Source: Marsupella aquatica (Eukaryota; Marchantiophyta). Taken from it: DNA of 64,000 nt. The position numbers and the translations under genes were made by a program. The notes under the pieces were generated by a model. The model was not told the DNA's origin and did not search any database. It saw nothing but the letters and a program-made list of their open reading frames with translations. The number at the start of each line of letters is the position of its first letter. Positions within the stretch are counted from its first letter, which is position 1. Of this stretch, positions 46,219-58,031 are shown piece after piece. The stretch is from positions 25,110,001 to 25,174,000 of the forward strand of contig OZ316892.1 of NCBI GenBank assembly GCA_973895155.1, given 5' to 3'.

Positions 46219-48605
46219 ATAAGCATGAGTTAGCTTGTGGGTGGAACTTATTATGCTCATTGTTAAGGCATTGTTTTAGAGATCATAGTTAGAGAGAGGT
46301 GAATCTCATATCTATTGTAGCCATCAACTACTTGCTTGTTAGATGTTTCACATGTGTGTGTTGCTTGTGATAGGTCCATTGTTCAGCAATCCCAACAAAA
46401 ACAAATTAACCACTTGCTAACTCAAAAGGCTACATGTCTCAAAATTTACAAAGTAGTTACACAAACCCCGTGGCAAAGTTATTCTTGACATTAACAAAAT
46501 TTAAGGTAAAAATTTTTTTGGATGGCAATCACAGCATGTGACTGTTATTAGAAGTATGGTCTATACTATACCCTATTTTCACCCAAGTGCAGGCAATGGG
46601 TGCCCCAAGAGCCCGGAAGTCCGTCATGTTTCAAGAGCATTTTCTCGGCGGTCTCTCTAGATACTGGCCTCCAAAACCCTGTACATTTTACTTTGTTTTC
46701 TTTGGACACAAACGGGACTAAAGTGCTAAGTTTGAGTCACAAAATGGATGGATATATAATGCTTGATGGGACCAATAGATAGGGCGCATCAGTCTCCCAT
46801 AAGCAAGGTCTTATATATATGGCTGACCTTTTGAGTGTATGATCCTGGATTATGGGGCATGCAAATAGGTAGCACGTAAGGTTTTTGTCCTTGTCAATAA
46901 ACCATTTTATGTCCATGGGCCGTACCTCACTTGCAGCCCTATTCTGACAAGGTCTAATGTCTCCCATGTTGCACGGGCCCCTTCTAAGAAACCCAACCCT
47001 AGTACACTTGCCTGCCTACCTATGTGGACAAAGCCGAGGCAGAGTTACCTATATTGATACCAGAGTGGCAGCAATCCGGACAGTAATCCCGACAATAATC
47101 CTGGCAGTAATCCTGCCGGATGGGTAGGCTGCAATAGTGGCCACAGCCTATTTAATTGTCTGATCTTTAACCATGGAAGTGTTTACTGACTCTTTGTTTT
47201 GCATTCCCGAACACAATAAAAGAACACCATCATCACTTAACACAATCATCAATACCGGAGTATTTCATATGTCCAATGTTATATTAAACTTTTTTGGGAG
47301 TGACTATTGTGTAAAACATGTATGACATAATAACCCATATTAATTTGGGGCACCCGTACCCTCACCTGTTTTTTTGTGCCAAGAATGCTACAAAGCATTC
47401 TTATGTGGACCAAAGATGTTGCGGGTATGACGGACACACTCTTGTGGCAGTCCTTGGTTGCAGGGTCATGTTGTTGCTAAATATCATCGATTCATAGTTG
47501 TGTCTCTATCATGTCAGTGTCGGGTCACTCCCATGTCATGGCCTTGAGGAAGGTCCCTTCACAGATAAATTCATGGTTGCGTCACTCTCACACCCGCTCT
47601 CACATCATGGCCTTGACATGAGCATTGCAATCTGATGGGAACGGTTTAACGAGAAAAGCGTACCAGTCTGGAATGTGTGAAGGTGAGATGATGGCAATTG
47701 TTCTTGGCATTTTGTTAAATTTAGTGATGATGGGATGTGTTGGCACATAATCATGGCAAAGTTTCAGGAAATACATTTTCAATGTTGCACTGCAGTGGGC
47801 CCAGTTTAGCTTGAACGCCTGGTTCAAGCCCCTGGTTTCAAGGGAATTGGCCAACATTCATTTCAATTTTGTTGATAGACACTCTAGCTGTCCAGAATCT
47901 TGACAACTTGTTTAACAAGCAACTTTTGCTCTGACTCTTAACACCTTGGATATTAGAATTCACCTACATATGGCCAAGTTGGGGTGAATTGACTGTTATT
48001 TAGGCATAAACCCAGGGTGAATTTAGCTGTCTTTTGATTGAGCTAATCATGATTCAAATAGGGGCTGAAATTGTCGAAAATTTTGGGGATGTACTTCCCT
48101 CTAAGTCACGGGCAGTTGTACTTGAGCAGAGTGAGACAACTTGTTGGTGAAAGTCTAAGTCATAGGCAGTTGTGCTGAAGCAGAATTGGAGACAACTTGT
48201 TGGTGCATGAAAGGGACAGAATTAATGGAGATAGGAATGAATCGGATAATGTGAATTGAGAATGATACTTAATAAATTGGGTAACAGCAGATTGGAGGAC
48301 ATTCCCTTGAATGGTTCATTCATTTGATCAGCCAAAAGTAGAGATTGGGGCAAAAATTATAGTAATTATATAAAAGTTAGACTATAGAAGTGGCCCTTGT
48401 GCAAGGCAGTACACCACTTGATAAAACTGACAAAAAAATACCTGATGTGTTCACAAGAAGTTCCAGCCCATCCCAGTCCATTAGTGGGAGTTCAGCTCAA
48501 CTCACTTGGAAAGGACATTGCTTATTTTGAACTCAGTTTTAGAATGACTAGCCTGAGTACATGTGCACATGCATAAGAAGGCTCCCTGTACACAGACTCA
48601 CCATG
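46219..48605. other. Spacer, no gene recognised
   Basis: AT-rich with short ORFs only. GGCAGTAATCCTG-type phrases recur at about 47070-47120, and the CTAAGTC(A/T)TAGGCAGTTG motif recurs near 48100-48170. Nothing that looks coding. Confidence 0.35.
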
Positions 48606-48823
48606 CCCATCCCTACCCACAAGTATAGTCTAATTATCAAAAAAATGTTATGGACCGTAACATCCCTACCCACAAGCTAGTATAGTCTAATTATCAAAAA
48701 AATGTTATGGACCGTAACATCCGTACCCACAAGTATAGTCTAATTATCAAAAAAATGTTATGGACCGTAACATCCCTACCCACAAGTATAGTCTAATTAT
48801 CAAAAAAATGTTATGGACCGTAG
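48606..48823. repeat. Four near-identical tandem copies of a 53-57 bp unit
   Basis: Units start at about 48608, 48661, 48718 and 48771 with CATCC(C/G)TACCCACAAG. Each contains AGTCTAATTATCAAAAAAA and then TGTTATGGACCGTA. The second unit has an extra CTAG; otherwise the copies are almost identical, so the array is young. Confidence 0.92.
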
Positions 48824-49912
48824 AGAAACTACGGATTATGGTTTCACTGTAGAAAGTAGGTCATGAAGGAGTAGGTGGGTCGGTAACTTTGATCACAAAT
48901 TATAGTATAGAATATTCATCACATGAGAAATTCTTGTAGGGAAATAAAAATAACATGGGCTAAATAGGAGAGGCTCGGGGTCTCTTCATAATTAAGTTTC
49001 ATTAATTTTCATGCTTTGAGGGTCCAAAGTCCTACCAAAAAACCTTTCGTAAACAAGCATAGAGTAAACAAATGTTTTGGGGGGAAATCTACCCATGGTT
49101 GGCTGCACTGGCTGTCCTGCCTGACCGGGGGAGCTATCAAACTATACAAAATTAGAAGGTGTCTATGGGAGCTACAATAGATTGGAACCCACATTCTTGG
49201 TTCATTCATTCCCTTAGCCCAAAACAAACAATGGGACTAACATGATGAGAATAATATTAATAATGCACTGAATTAGACAAACCCTCCAAAAAGGTGGGAT
49301 CATGACTGTGAACACACAACAAGCCTCCATCACGCATCTTGCATTGGCCTGTGCCCTCACCCTTGAATGTTGGGATAACAATCATCAGAAAGCATGGCAC
49401 AACATCACATGAAACTAGCGTATAACATACAAATGAATGACTATTGACACAAACATGTGTTGGTTGTCCTGGTCTGATGCCCACAATGTAGAGACATCAT
49501 TAGAGTGCACTAACATTGTAAATATACCAATTTATTGTGGCAACCCACAAGTTGTTTATTGATGCAAACCTAATCTACTCTAAGCTCCAAACTGAAACTC
49601 ATAGATCAATGGTCTATTAGTATGAGCACCTACAACTCTATGTACCCCCGAAGCTATTGGCTCTCTCCACTTATAATCTAACCTCCACAACCCTTAATTG
49701 TGGATAAGAAATGCTCCAATTAACCTAACCACATACTAGAGGTAAGTTCCAACATTGCCTTCCCAGATATAGCATTGACATAAATAAGGACAATTCTGCA
49801 ACAACTGCCCAATCAAACAATATAACTTTTCACCCATGAATGCGATGTTAAAATAAAACTAGAGAGCACAATGTTATATGAAACTTGGGTACAATATACA
49901 ATGAATATCAAA

Positions 49913-49945
<33 letters not shown>

Positions 49946-52900
49946 GGGGAGACTTGTGGGCAATGAAGTGGTGCACACAAAGGACTTAGACTGGCGTTGG
50001 GAGCTGGTAGTAAGTCATGGGAAGGGTCAAGCTCAAGGTGGACCATTCGGACTCCTGACGGACTCTGAATTTTGAGGGCTTAACTTGAGTGAGAGCTCCT
50101 CTTGGGCTCAAGGCCAAAGAAGTTTATTCATGCAGAATGAACGCCCAAATGAACGCTTGGCACATGAGATACGACGTGACTTAAAGGTGTACTTGTTTGG
50201 GACCCCCAATGACAATGAGTCTGAGAGACCGGGCAAGAGTACCGCAGCGGCCTGATTAGAATGGGCTAAGGCACTTCACATACTAATTGACGTCTAACTA
50301 GAAAGTTATGGGCATGGTAAGTCAGCTTTGTGCCCAGTCAATTGGGTTGGAGTCCAGGTTGAGGGCAATAAATATGGGGCCAAAGTTGGTTCGGGGGTGA
50401 CAGGTCTCTAGGAAGCTTATATGAAGGGAGTTGTGTCTCCTAGTGGGCCAAGGGCAAGCCCAAGCCGTGAAGCGCAGCGATCGAGCTATTAAGGGGAAAT
50501 ATCAATGAAACGGAAACAACAATAACTTCTCAACGAAAAGTCCATTGGAAGACTTCTTGGGTGCGTTGGAAAGCTCTCAAGGAGTACTACATCTTCTTGC
50601 ATTGAGCTTAGATGGGTCTAGGGGTGCCCTTGGTTCTTGCGGTTTGCAAGGGTTGTCTCGCTTGCTTAACAATTGTGTCAAAATAACAGCCAAACCAATT
50701 TTAGTTTCCCACGAGAGCTTGCGTTGGGGAGGCAATGCAGAGTAGGCATGGGCACCTGTTGAGATCCAAGTGCATTAATTTTGGCACTTAGACTCTTGGT
50801 TGGATTAGAGTGGTGGAGATGATTGCCTAGGGATGGATGCTAGAGTTGGGGCCAAACTGGTCTCGACGTTTGGGACAAGCTTAGGGACAAGTTAGCTATT
50901 AGGGTCATGGGCATGTCTTGGAGGCAGGGCGGTCAGCCAATGACGGATAAAAAGTGGGGAAGCTTGGGCGACACCCGATAGAGGGGTTGTTCTAGACGAA
51001 CAATGGGTGATAGCCTTAGCTTTAGCTTACATGACAAGGCCACGAAGGCTTGGGAGACTCCATGCACTAACTTACTTACGAATGATTGTTTAAGCTTGAG
51101 GCAAGGCAATGGTCTTGGGATCTGAGATCATGACGGGTTACTTACCAATGGGGTTGGTTGCTTAAATGGAGACAGTAGGGGCCGTTTAGTGATGGTTGCA
51201 CTGAGGAGCGAGTGCAACTTTGTATGGGAGTTGATGCTAGCGGTGATAGAGGCACCAAGTTGCTTGCTCGTGGAGTTCCATGGAGGCCTTTGCATACCAA
51301 GGGTACGTAGGCAATGGACCTACTGGTTTGGTGAAGGTGTTGGGTGGCTAGGCCCACCACTATTTTCAAGTTTTAAACACTGGTCTGTAGACAGTATGAG
51401 TATAACATTGAAGTGCTCCTCTAGTGTGTATCATGTCCTCTCCACAAGTCTTACGTCAATAACCCCTAACGCCATGGTTAAACTACTGTACTCTAGTTCA
51501 TCTAGAATCAAGTACCAACGGAATTGTGCAATGCACGCTCGAATGCTTGCTGGGCGTTGCATGGGTCATCAAACCCTACAATCTGCAAGCACACCTTCAT
51601 GGCCGGGCATGCAGTTTATAAAAACCAAAAATGGCAGATTGAAGTGGATAGTGGTGAGGATAGTGGTTGTGTGCTGAAAAACACTTTTAATCACCGTCCT
51701 TTTGATTGGGGAAAAACACCTTTCTTGCAATCATCCCCACTTCCAATAGTACATGCTTGTTGCAATGCGCTTGGGTACAGTACGTGCCTATTAGATTGAA
51801 TGTGATAATATTGTCTTTAACTTACAATCAATCTCCATTATATTATGCAAATTATTGTCTTTCATATACTATAGACCCATGGAGCATGATGAAAGACAAT
51901 TTGCATCCTATGAACATAGAACAATATGTTTTCAATATATGTATTACGGGTCTTATACATTGTATCTTCAATTCAAACTTGCAGACTCAACATGCACATT
52001 CAAAAACTATGCTGCAATGACCACATTGCGTGAGTATTGTGGCATTGCGTCATGGCTGCAATGACTATATGGCCAAATCAACACGGCGCAATGACTATAT
52101 GGCCAATTCATCATGGCCGCAATGACGCATCACCAAATCAACCTTGCAATGATGAAAATGGCCCACTTAGACAATCCCAAGCCGCAACAATGCGAAAGAA
52201 GCCTTAGTTCCTTGCCTCAACTACATTTCTCTGCTTTGTCTTGACATCTTTGGTGCAATGGACATGTGTCAGACTAGTATTTTCTATAAGAATAAACAAG
52301 GGGGTTTTTCCGCCTAGCTTCAAGCTAATGCTGCTAAAAAAAGTAGCCAATGTTCTAACAAGAAGTCCCACCGAATTGACTTTAGAAAAGATTTTCCGGT
52401 GTGCCTATGCTCCTCCACCATGTCCCACTATGGGACGACCAAAGACCTTAGCTATATACAAGACAAAATTACTTTTGTGTAACCATTTCTAGTCCTAAAC
52501 CCTAAACCCTTTCTCATATATAATCTTGTGTCCAGAAATATAAAGCAAGTGATGGAACCGGGGATGGTGTGCATTTATCAATTAGAGGTACAATCCCTCT
52601 TGTGCAATAGGTCCTTGTCTCAGTAAATAGTCTTGTGACTCCCACAATAGACTTTACACTCTGCCCTAAAGGCCATCATCTACTCCATAAGTGCAATTTT
52701 CCCCAAAGAAATATGCCATGCACATACCAGTAAGTGTAAGTCATGGAATGCTACTCTTATCGATAACTGATCATCTACACAGCACGAGAGTGTGCACCTT
52801 ACTATATGCCCCTGTTTGCGCTTACAAAAAGCGCAAACTCCATAAGAAGAATGAGATTTCTTGCAGTTATCCAGGTGTTGCAATTTATAATCAGAAAAAT

Positions 52901-53142
52901 GTTACTGTAATTCGATTGGATGTACATTAAGTTGTACAAATCGATCGTACTGGTGGACGTACTGTGAAGGGCACAAGATCGACGGCCAAGACTCACACGA
53001 TGATCTTGTTGACCGTCGATCCTGGTAATGCGGAGTCCGATGACTTCACGGAACTTCATGCATCACTCCCCATTTTTCTCTAATGACAGTACGAGACTAT
53101 TGTGTGCTCGTTGTGATGGCAACGAGCACCTCTAGTGAGGAA
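48824..53142. other. Long spacer with microsatellite and minor repeats
   Basis: Contains an (AC)n microsatellite at about 49913-49939 and GC-richer DNA at 50050-51200 with transposon-like composition but no domain. Short repeated ATGACTATATGGCCAA units lie at about 52061-52110. A telomere-like CCTAAACCCTAAACCCT lies at 52495-52511. The 162-codon ORF at 51189-51677 has no recognised domain. A 24 bp-scale inverted match (GATCGTACTGGTGG, CCGTCGATC) lies near 52940-53020. No gene is supported. Confidence 0.35.
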
Positions 53143-53730
53143 TCCCTCGTGTAATTTCTTTGGCTATGTTTTGTAGAATATTGTGCTTGTTTTCCCTCGT
53201 GTAATTTCTTTGGATATGGTGTGTACTAGAATGTTGTGCTTGTTTTCCCTCGTGTAATTTCTTTGGATATGGTTTGCAAAATGTTGTGCTTGTTTTTGTT
53301 GAGAAGCTGTGTCCGGAGGTATGGATTATGTCGATTGAGCATTCCCTCGTGTAGTTTCTTCGGATATGGTTTAAAGAATGTTGTGCTTGTTTGCGTTGAG
53401 AAGTTGTGTCCAGAGGTATGGATTATGCCGATCGAGCATTCCCTCGTGGAGTCTCTTCGGATATGGTTTGCAGAATGTTGTGCTTGTTTTTGTTGAGAAG
53501 CTGTGTCCGGAGGTAGGGATTATGTTGATTGAGCATTCCCTCGTGTAGTTTCCTCAGATATGGTTTGCAGAATGTTGTGCTTGTTTTCGTTGAGAAGCTA
53601 TGTTCGGAGGTATGGATTATGTCGATTGAGCATTCCCTTGTGTAGTTTCTTCGGTAATGGTTTGTAGGATGTTGTGCTTGTTTTCGTTGAGAAGTTGTGT
53701 CCGAACGTATGTAATTATGTTGATCAACGT
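53143..53730. repeat. Tandem array, 97 bp units preceded by truncated units
   Basis: The phrase TCCCTCGTGTA(A/G)TTTCTT recurs at about 53143, 53192, 53246, 53343, 53440, 53537 and 53634. The last five steps are all 97 bp; the first two units are shortened to 49 and 54 bp. Each full unit reads through GAATGTTGTGCTTGTTT, GTTGAGAAG(C/T)TGTGTCCG, GGTATGGATTATG and CGATTGAGCA. A 97 bp period does not keep a reading frame, which argues against coding function. Confidence 0.92.
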
Positions 53731-54616
53731 GCAGGTTCTTGCAGGACTGTTGTGGCGTCTACCCGATTGACATCGTCATTCCGCCCTAGCTTGTTTGTTT
53801 ACTCAGTTGTGAGAGACAGTAAATGTTTTCTACTGTTCAGTTTCGACGCTGGGTTTTGTTTTCAAAGAGTTGTGGTTTTTGTCATGGAGGAGTTTAGTGG
53901 TATGTGATCGTGTAGACATGTAAGTTCTAGCGAGGTAGTTTTGCCACGGTGGAAACTCTGTCAATGATATGGGGTATGTGGTCAGAAGTATCGACAATAA
54001 GTGCAACGACGAGGATTAAAATTTGAGGCTTGAATATGTATATAGTAGATCAACATTTCACATGGTATTACTAGTCGCTTCCCATTTCTATGATGGCTCT
54101 AGCAATGCAAGGTCAAAACAAATAGCACCATCCACGGCTCCCGTACCAAGCAATCCTCTGATCCTCATTATTTCTCTCAGCGCTAGCTTTGCTGATGTAC
54201 TTGATTCCCTGGATCGGAAGGGGAAGCGAAACCCTCTCCTTCCAACCCACGAATCAGGAGGATTGCGTATCCTGAGGCACAAACAAATGGAGATAGGTAA
54301 TTCCTACTCACAGCAACCCTCTGGCCGTCTATGTCAAACCTGCCTATTTTACCGATGATAAGTGACAGCAGAGAATCGGTATTTTTGGCTACAAAAACAA
54401 GAGTACATCCTCGATCCTTAATTAAGTTGCACCGACTTTTCCAGGCCATGAAAATCATAGATTCTAAATATTGCAACACGAACAAATCTTCGCAACTTTG
54501 CTCGCTAAACACTGCTGAACAGGATACCAGGTTTTCCCAAACACCTCCACACACGAAATGATGAAAGGTTTTACAGACAGTACTGTCAAGGCAAGTCACA
54601 TGTCTTTCAACCATAT
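53731..54616. other. Spacer, no gene recognised
   Basis: A minus-strand frame at 54731-54183 is open for 182 codons. Its 5' part is generated by the tandem repeat described next (repeated VVPCTIAVIG-type strings), and the rest shows no recognisable domain. It is treated as chance. Confidence 0.4.
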
Positions 54617-54785
54617 AGCCTATTTCTGCTATAGTACATGGGACAACCAATTTCTTAGAGCCTATTACTGCGATAGTACATGGGACAACCAATTTCTTAT
54701 AGCCTATTACTGCATATAGTACATAGGACAACCAATTTCTTGTAGCCTATTACTGCGTATAGTACATAGGACAACCGATTTCTTT
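54610..54785. repeat. Tandem array of ~46 bp units (4 copies)
   Basis: Units combine TAGCCTATTACTGC(G/A), TATAGTACAT(G/A)GGACAACC and AATTTCTT, repeating with a period of about 46 bp from 54617 to 54783 and with one or two substitutions per copy. Confidence 0.88.
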
Positions 54786-55265
54786 GGGGGGTTACTAGTT
54801 GTAAGCCTGCCTCCACAAAGGGAGAAGCTCAACCCATTATGGGGGCTATTATGCGTCCAAAATGTGAGAACAAACTGACTGAACCCTCCATCTCAAAGGT
54901 TAGAGTAAACTGACCTGCAGGCGTTATTATGCATCCAGTATGTGAGAATACGCTTTACCTATGTCTGAGGTTATAGGCTTATGACCCTGCATCCACAATA
55001 TGAGAATAAACGACCGAACCCTCTATCCAAAAGGTGAAAGTAAACTGACTGGCTCTGTTTAAATCCAGGTTGCAGGGCTACAAACTAGAACCCTACGAGA
55101 CCTGGATTATAACACCTAAATTGTTCAACATTTTGGAGCGCAAAATTAAGGTGAAAGTAAACCTGATGCTTTTTTGAAATCCAGGTAGCAGGGCTACAAA
55201 CTAGAACCCTACCAGAGCTGGTTTATAGTACCTAAATTGCTCGACATTTTGGATCGCAAAATTAT
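54786..55265. repeat. Local duplications, including a 117 bp direct repeat
   Basis: AAGGTGAAAGTAAAC opens two consecutive copies (55031-55147 and 55148-55263). They share CCAGGT(T/A)GCAGGGCTACAAA, CTAGAACCCTAC and CCTAAATTG through GGA(G/T)CGCAAAATTA. Upstream, a related GTGAGAA(C/T)A-AAACTGAC phrase recurs between 54850 and 55060. The sequence looks like stepwise tandem expansion. Confidence 0.8.
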
Positions 55266-55559
55266 GAAAAGTAGCAGCATGGAGTTGAAATTGGTTCTAC
55301 TGGAGACCTTTGCTCGGCACAAGATTTATGAGTACATTGCTCTATATTTAGGGGCAAAAATTAGTGCTCTACTTGATGGGGCACAAAATTCTGAAAAAAT
55401 ATATTTTGGGGGACAAAATTACAAAAATATCAACGTGGAGTAGACAATTGGTACCCACAGGTGACCTTTGGTTCACTCAATCCTCTTGAGCAGCTATGTC
55501 TGCATACAATACTTCTATGTTTCCAAATAAGAGGCTCCTGCGAGTATGATATCACCACC

Positions 55560-55930
55560 ACATCTTTCTTATAAAGCACGAACAGTGGGACTAACAGAGA
55601 TGAGGTCTAGACTTCTCGAGTGAAATCAACAGAGATGAGGTCTAGACTTCTAGAGTGAAACCGCTACTATGATATCACACCACATCTTTTTTATAAAGAC
55701 AAACAAAAACTAGAGATGAGATCTAGACTTCTAGTCAAAGTGAAACATCTAAACAGCAATTTATGCTAAATAAAAACACAACTGATGAATATATACCAAA
55801 AACATGGATGCTGACATTGGGAACACAGATTCTTCTGTAAGGTTTTTTAAACTGAATGAATATATACCAAAAAACATGGAATGATGCTGACATGGGGAAC
55901 ACAGATTCTTCTGTAAGGTTTTTTATGGTT
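55560..55930. repeat. Two clusters of short direct duplications
   Basis: AGATGAG(G/A)TCTAGACTTCT recurs three times between 55598 and 55735. At about 55786-55925 a ~71 bp unit (TGAATATATACCAAAAA, then GATGCTGACAT, then CACAGATTCTTCTGTAAGG) is duplicated in tandem. A diverged copy of TGTAAGGTTTTTTATG recurs near 56576. Confidence 0.8.
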
Positions 55931-58031
55931 ATCTCTTAGCCATAAATATTCAAAGAAAAACTAAACAAGGAGGCCAACATGGGAACATAGATGCTTCCGA
56001 CATTGCTATATGCTATATGGCAAATCTTTGTTTCAGTCGTCCTAGTTCATTTTTGTTTTGTCATTATTTTAATTTTAATTTGGCCTATGAGGGCTGTCTT
56101 CTTTGTTATTCCATCAGTTTTGAATTTATCTCAGACCCCCTATAATTATGTTTTTGTTATCAAAATCCTTTGTTTTTCTTTTTTGCACTTGTACTCCTTT
56201 CCACAATTCTTATAGAATTTTGCCCTTCAAAATAATCTTGATGTAAAACAACTGTTACTTGCAGGGCTCGAACCCCCAACCCAACAGATCCCACACAAGG
56301 CAACCACCATTGTGCTACCTGTAGTGGTTGTACTGCACATTAGGCTTTTGACATGTTGATATTTATTACTTAAATTAGTTAAATTTATAAATTGTATGGC
56401 TTGTACAACCCAAAAGCTGTCCGAGATTGATGTGCCTCCATTTCTTCACAATATATTCATTTCTGTACTTTAATTCAAATGATTACTTTAATAAACTCAA
56501 ATAGGATATGATAAGATCATTTTTACATCAATTTCAATAAGTTAAAATAGCATAGTGTTAGAACGGTGTAGCTATATGTAAGGTTTTTTATGTTTATTTC
56601 TTAGCTATTAATATTCAAAGAAAAACAAGGATGTAGACAAACATGATGGAAACAACATAGATTCTTTTGTAAATTTTATTATACTTATCTCAATTAGTAT
56701 TCAAAGAATGTGCATTCAGGCTTGTATTTTTAGAAACAAAAGTACTTTTAGAAACAACAGGAAAGAGCGCTACCTACGATGCGATGAAAATTTTGGTAAT
56801 TGAAAGTAACCCCTATAAAGTGGAACTCTTACGTGATTTCAATTCTTGTAGTATTTTGTTTCGTCAAGTTGTTTGAGTTCTGGATTGAGATTTAGCTAAA
56901 ATGAGCAATCATTCGAAAATAAAATTGAATAATAGAATAATAAAAAATGCGCAACCATTAGCATAACCTGCATTCGCGAGTAGCTTGAAGGGTGTGGGTC
57001 ACGAAGGATGTACCCAGCAACTCACGCACAATCCCGTACGATTCTCCCATTGTTTTGGGGTTTTCTGACGGTTATTAGCGTCCACGAACTACTACCAGTA
57101 CTCGTGTAGTTTGGTGCTATAAGGCATTTCCACCCCTAAGGCTTGTAATCCCTTTCTGTCTGCTTTCTTCACTTCTTTACTTACTCCTCTGCAGTTTCAG
57201 TCTGAGTTTGTTTGGGGCTTTCTCCCCCTAGTTTTTCTGTTATGAATTAAGGACTATGTACTTGAGACTGAAGTAAAGATTTCCGAGTGTTTTTAATCCA
57301 TTCTTCATGAAAAGTGTGTAAGATTCTATACATGTCCCGTATATAGTCAGAGATTCGGACGCTGAAGTCCCAGCTGAAGTACAAATCAAGATATAAATTG
57401 TAAAGAGTAAGATGGGCAAAACCCATTAAAGAATACAAATAGACCAAATTTGAGAACACGCACTAATTCCTAAACTACAGGAGAAGCCGAGGAATGCATG
57501 ATCCTCCACCGCGCTGCTTCTGTAATTTTGCGTAGAAAGTTTGTGAACCCTATCACGCCCTGTAAGGAGAACCTGTAATTCTAAAAGTATGACATGAACG
57601 AGGATGGAGGTTGTAAACTATTCTTGCAGTATCTAAGGTAGTATTCTGATTTTCATTTCTATACGTGGATGCCACCATAGGACCTTCTCAATTGTGTTAA
57701 GACGAGGTTCGATGTCTGCTGATCGACGATGTCGCTTAGTGATAGTACATTTTCAAATTGAAAGAATCCACCTACGTACTGCACCTTCAATGCCACAATT
57801 CTTCTTGATTATGATAGATGAATACGAACAATTACTGGATGTAGCGTAAGTTCTGGATGCGCCGAGTATATTTCGGAGTGCTCCCTCGGAAGCTTTGTGT
57901 AGCTCGTATCGGCTTTTCCGTACACAGTTCCTGTCTTGAAAATTACGACCATGAAGATTGGATAACGATTATATTCCCGGGCCTTCTGCGGATGAAGTGT
58001 TTGGTTGAGACTTGAGAAAGAGCCTCTGGCG
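55931..58031. other. Spacer, 3' side of the E2F/DP-like gene
   Basis: No gene recognised. At 56262-56330, read on the minus strand, TAGCACAATGGTGG (A box) and GGGGGTTCGAGCCC (B box) at pol III spacing suggest a worn tRNA-derived SINE. A promoter-like TGCTATAAGGC lies near 57115. The ORFs at 57459-57247 and 58276-57809 on the minus strand are out of frame with the supported exon at 58185-58032. Confidence 0.35.

Noticed and set aside
49813-50046. ORF with a VCVCVCV tract
   Set aside because: Product of the (AC)n microsatellite; no conserved sequence around it.
53143-53730. CRISPR-like array
   Set aside because: Units are contiguous 97 bp repeats without unique spacers and lie in a plant nuclear genome.
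54183-54731. 182-codon minus-strand ORF
   Set aside because: Its first third is encoded by the 46 bp tandem repeat and the rest matches no recognised family.
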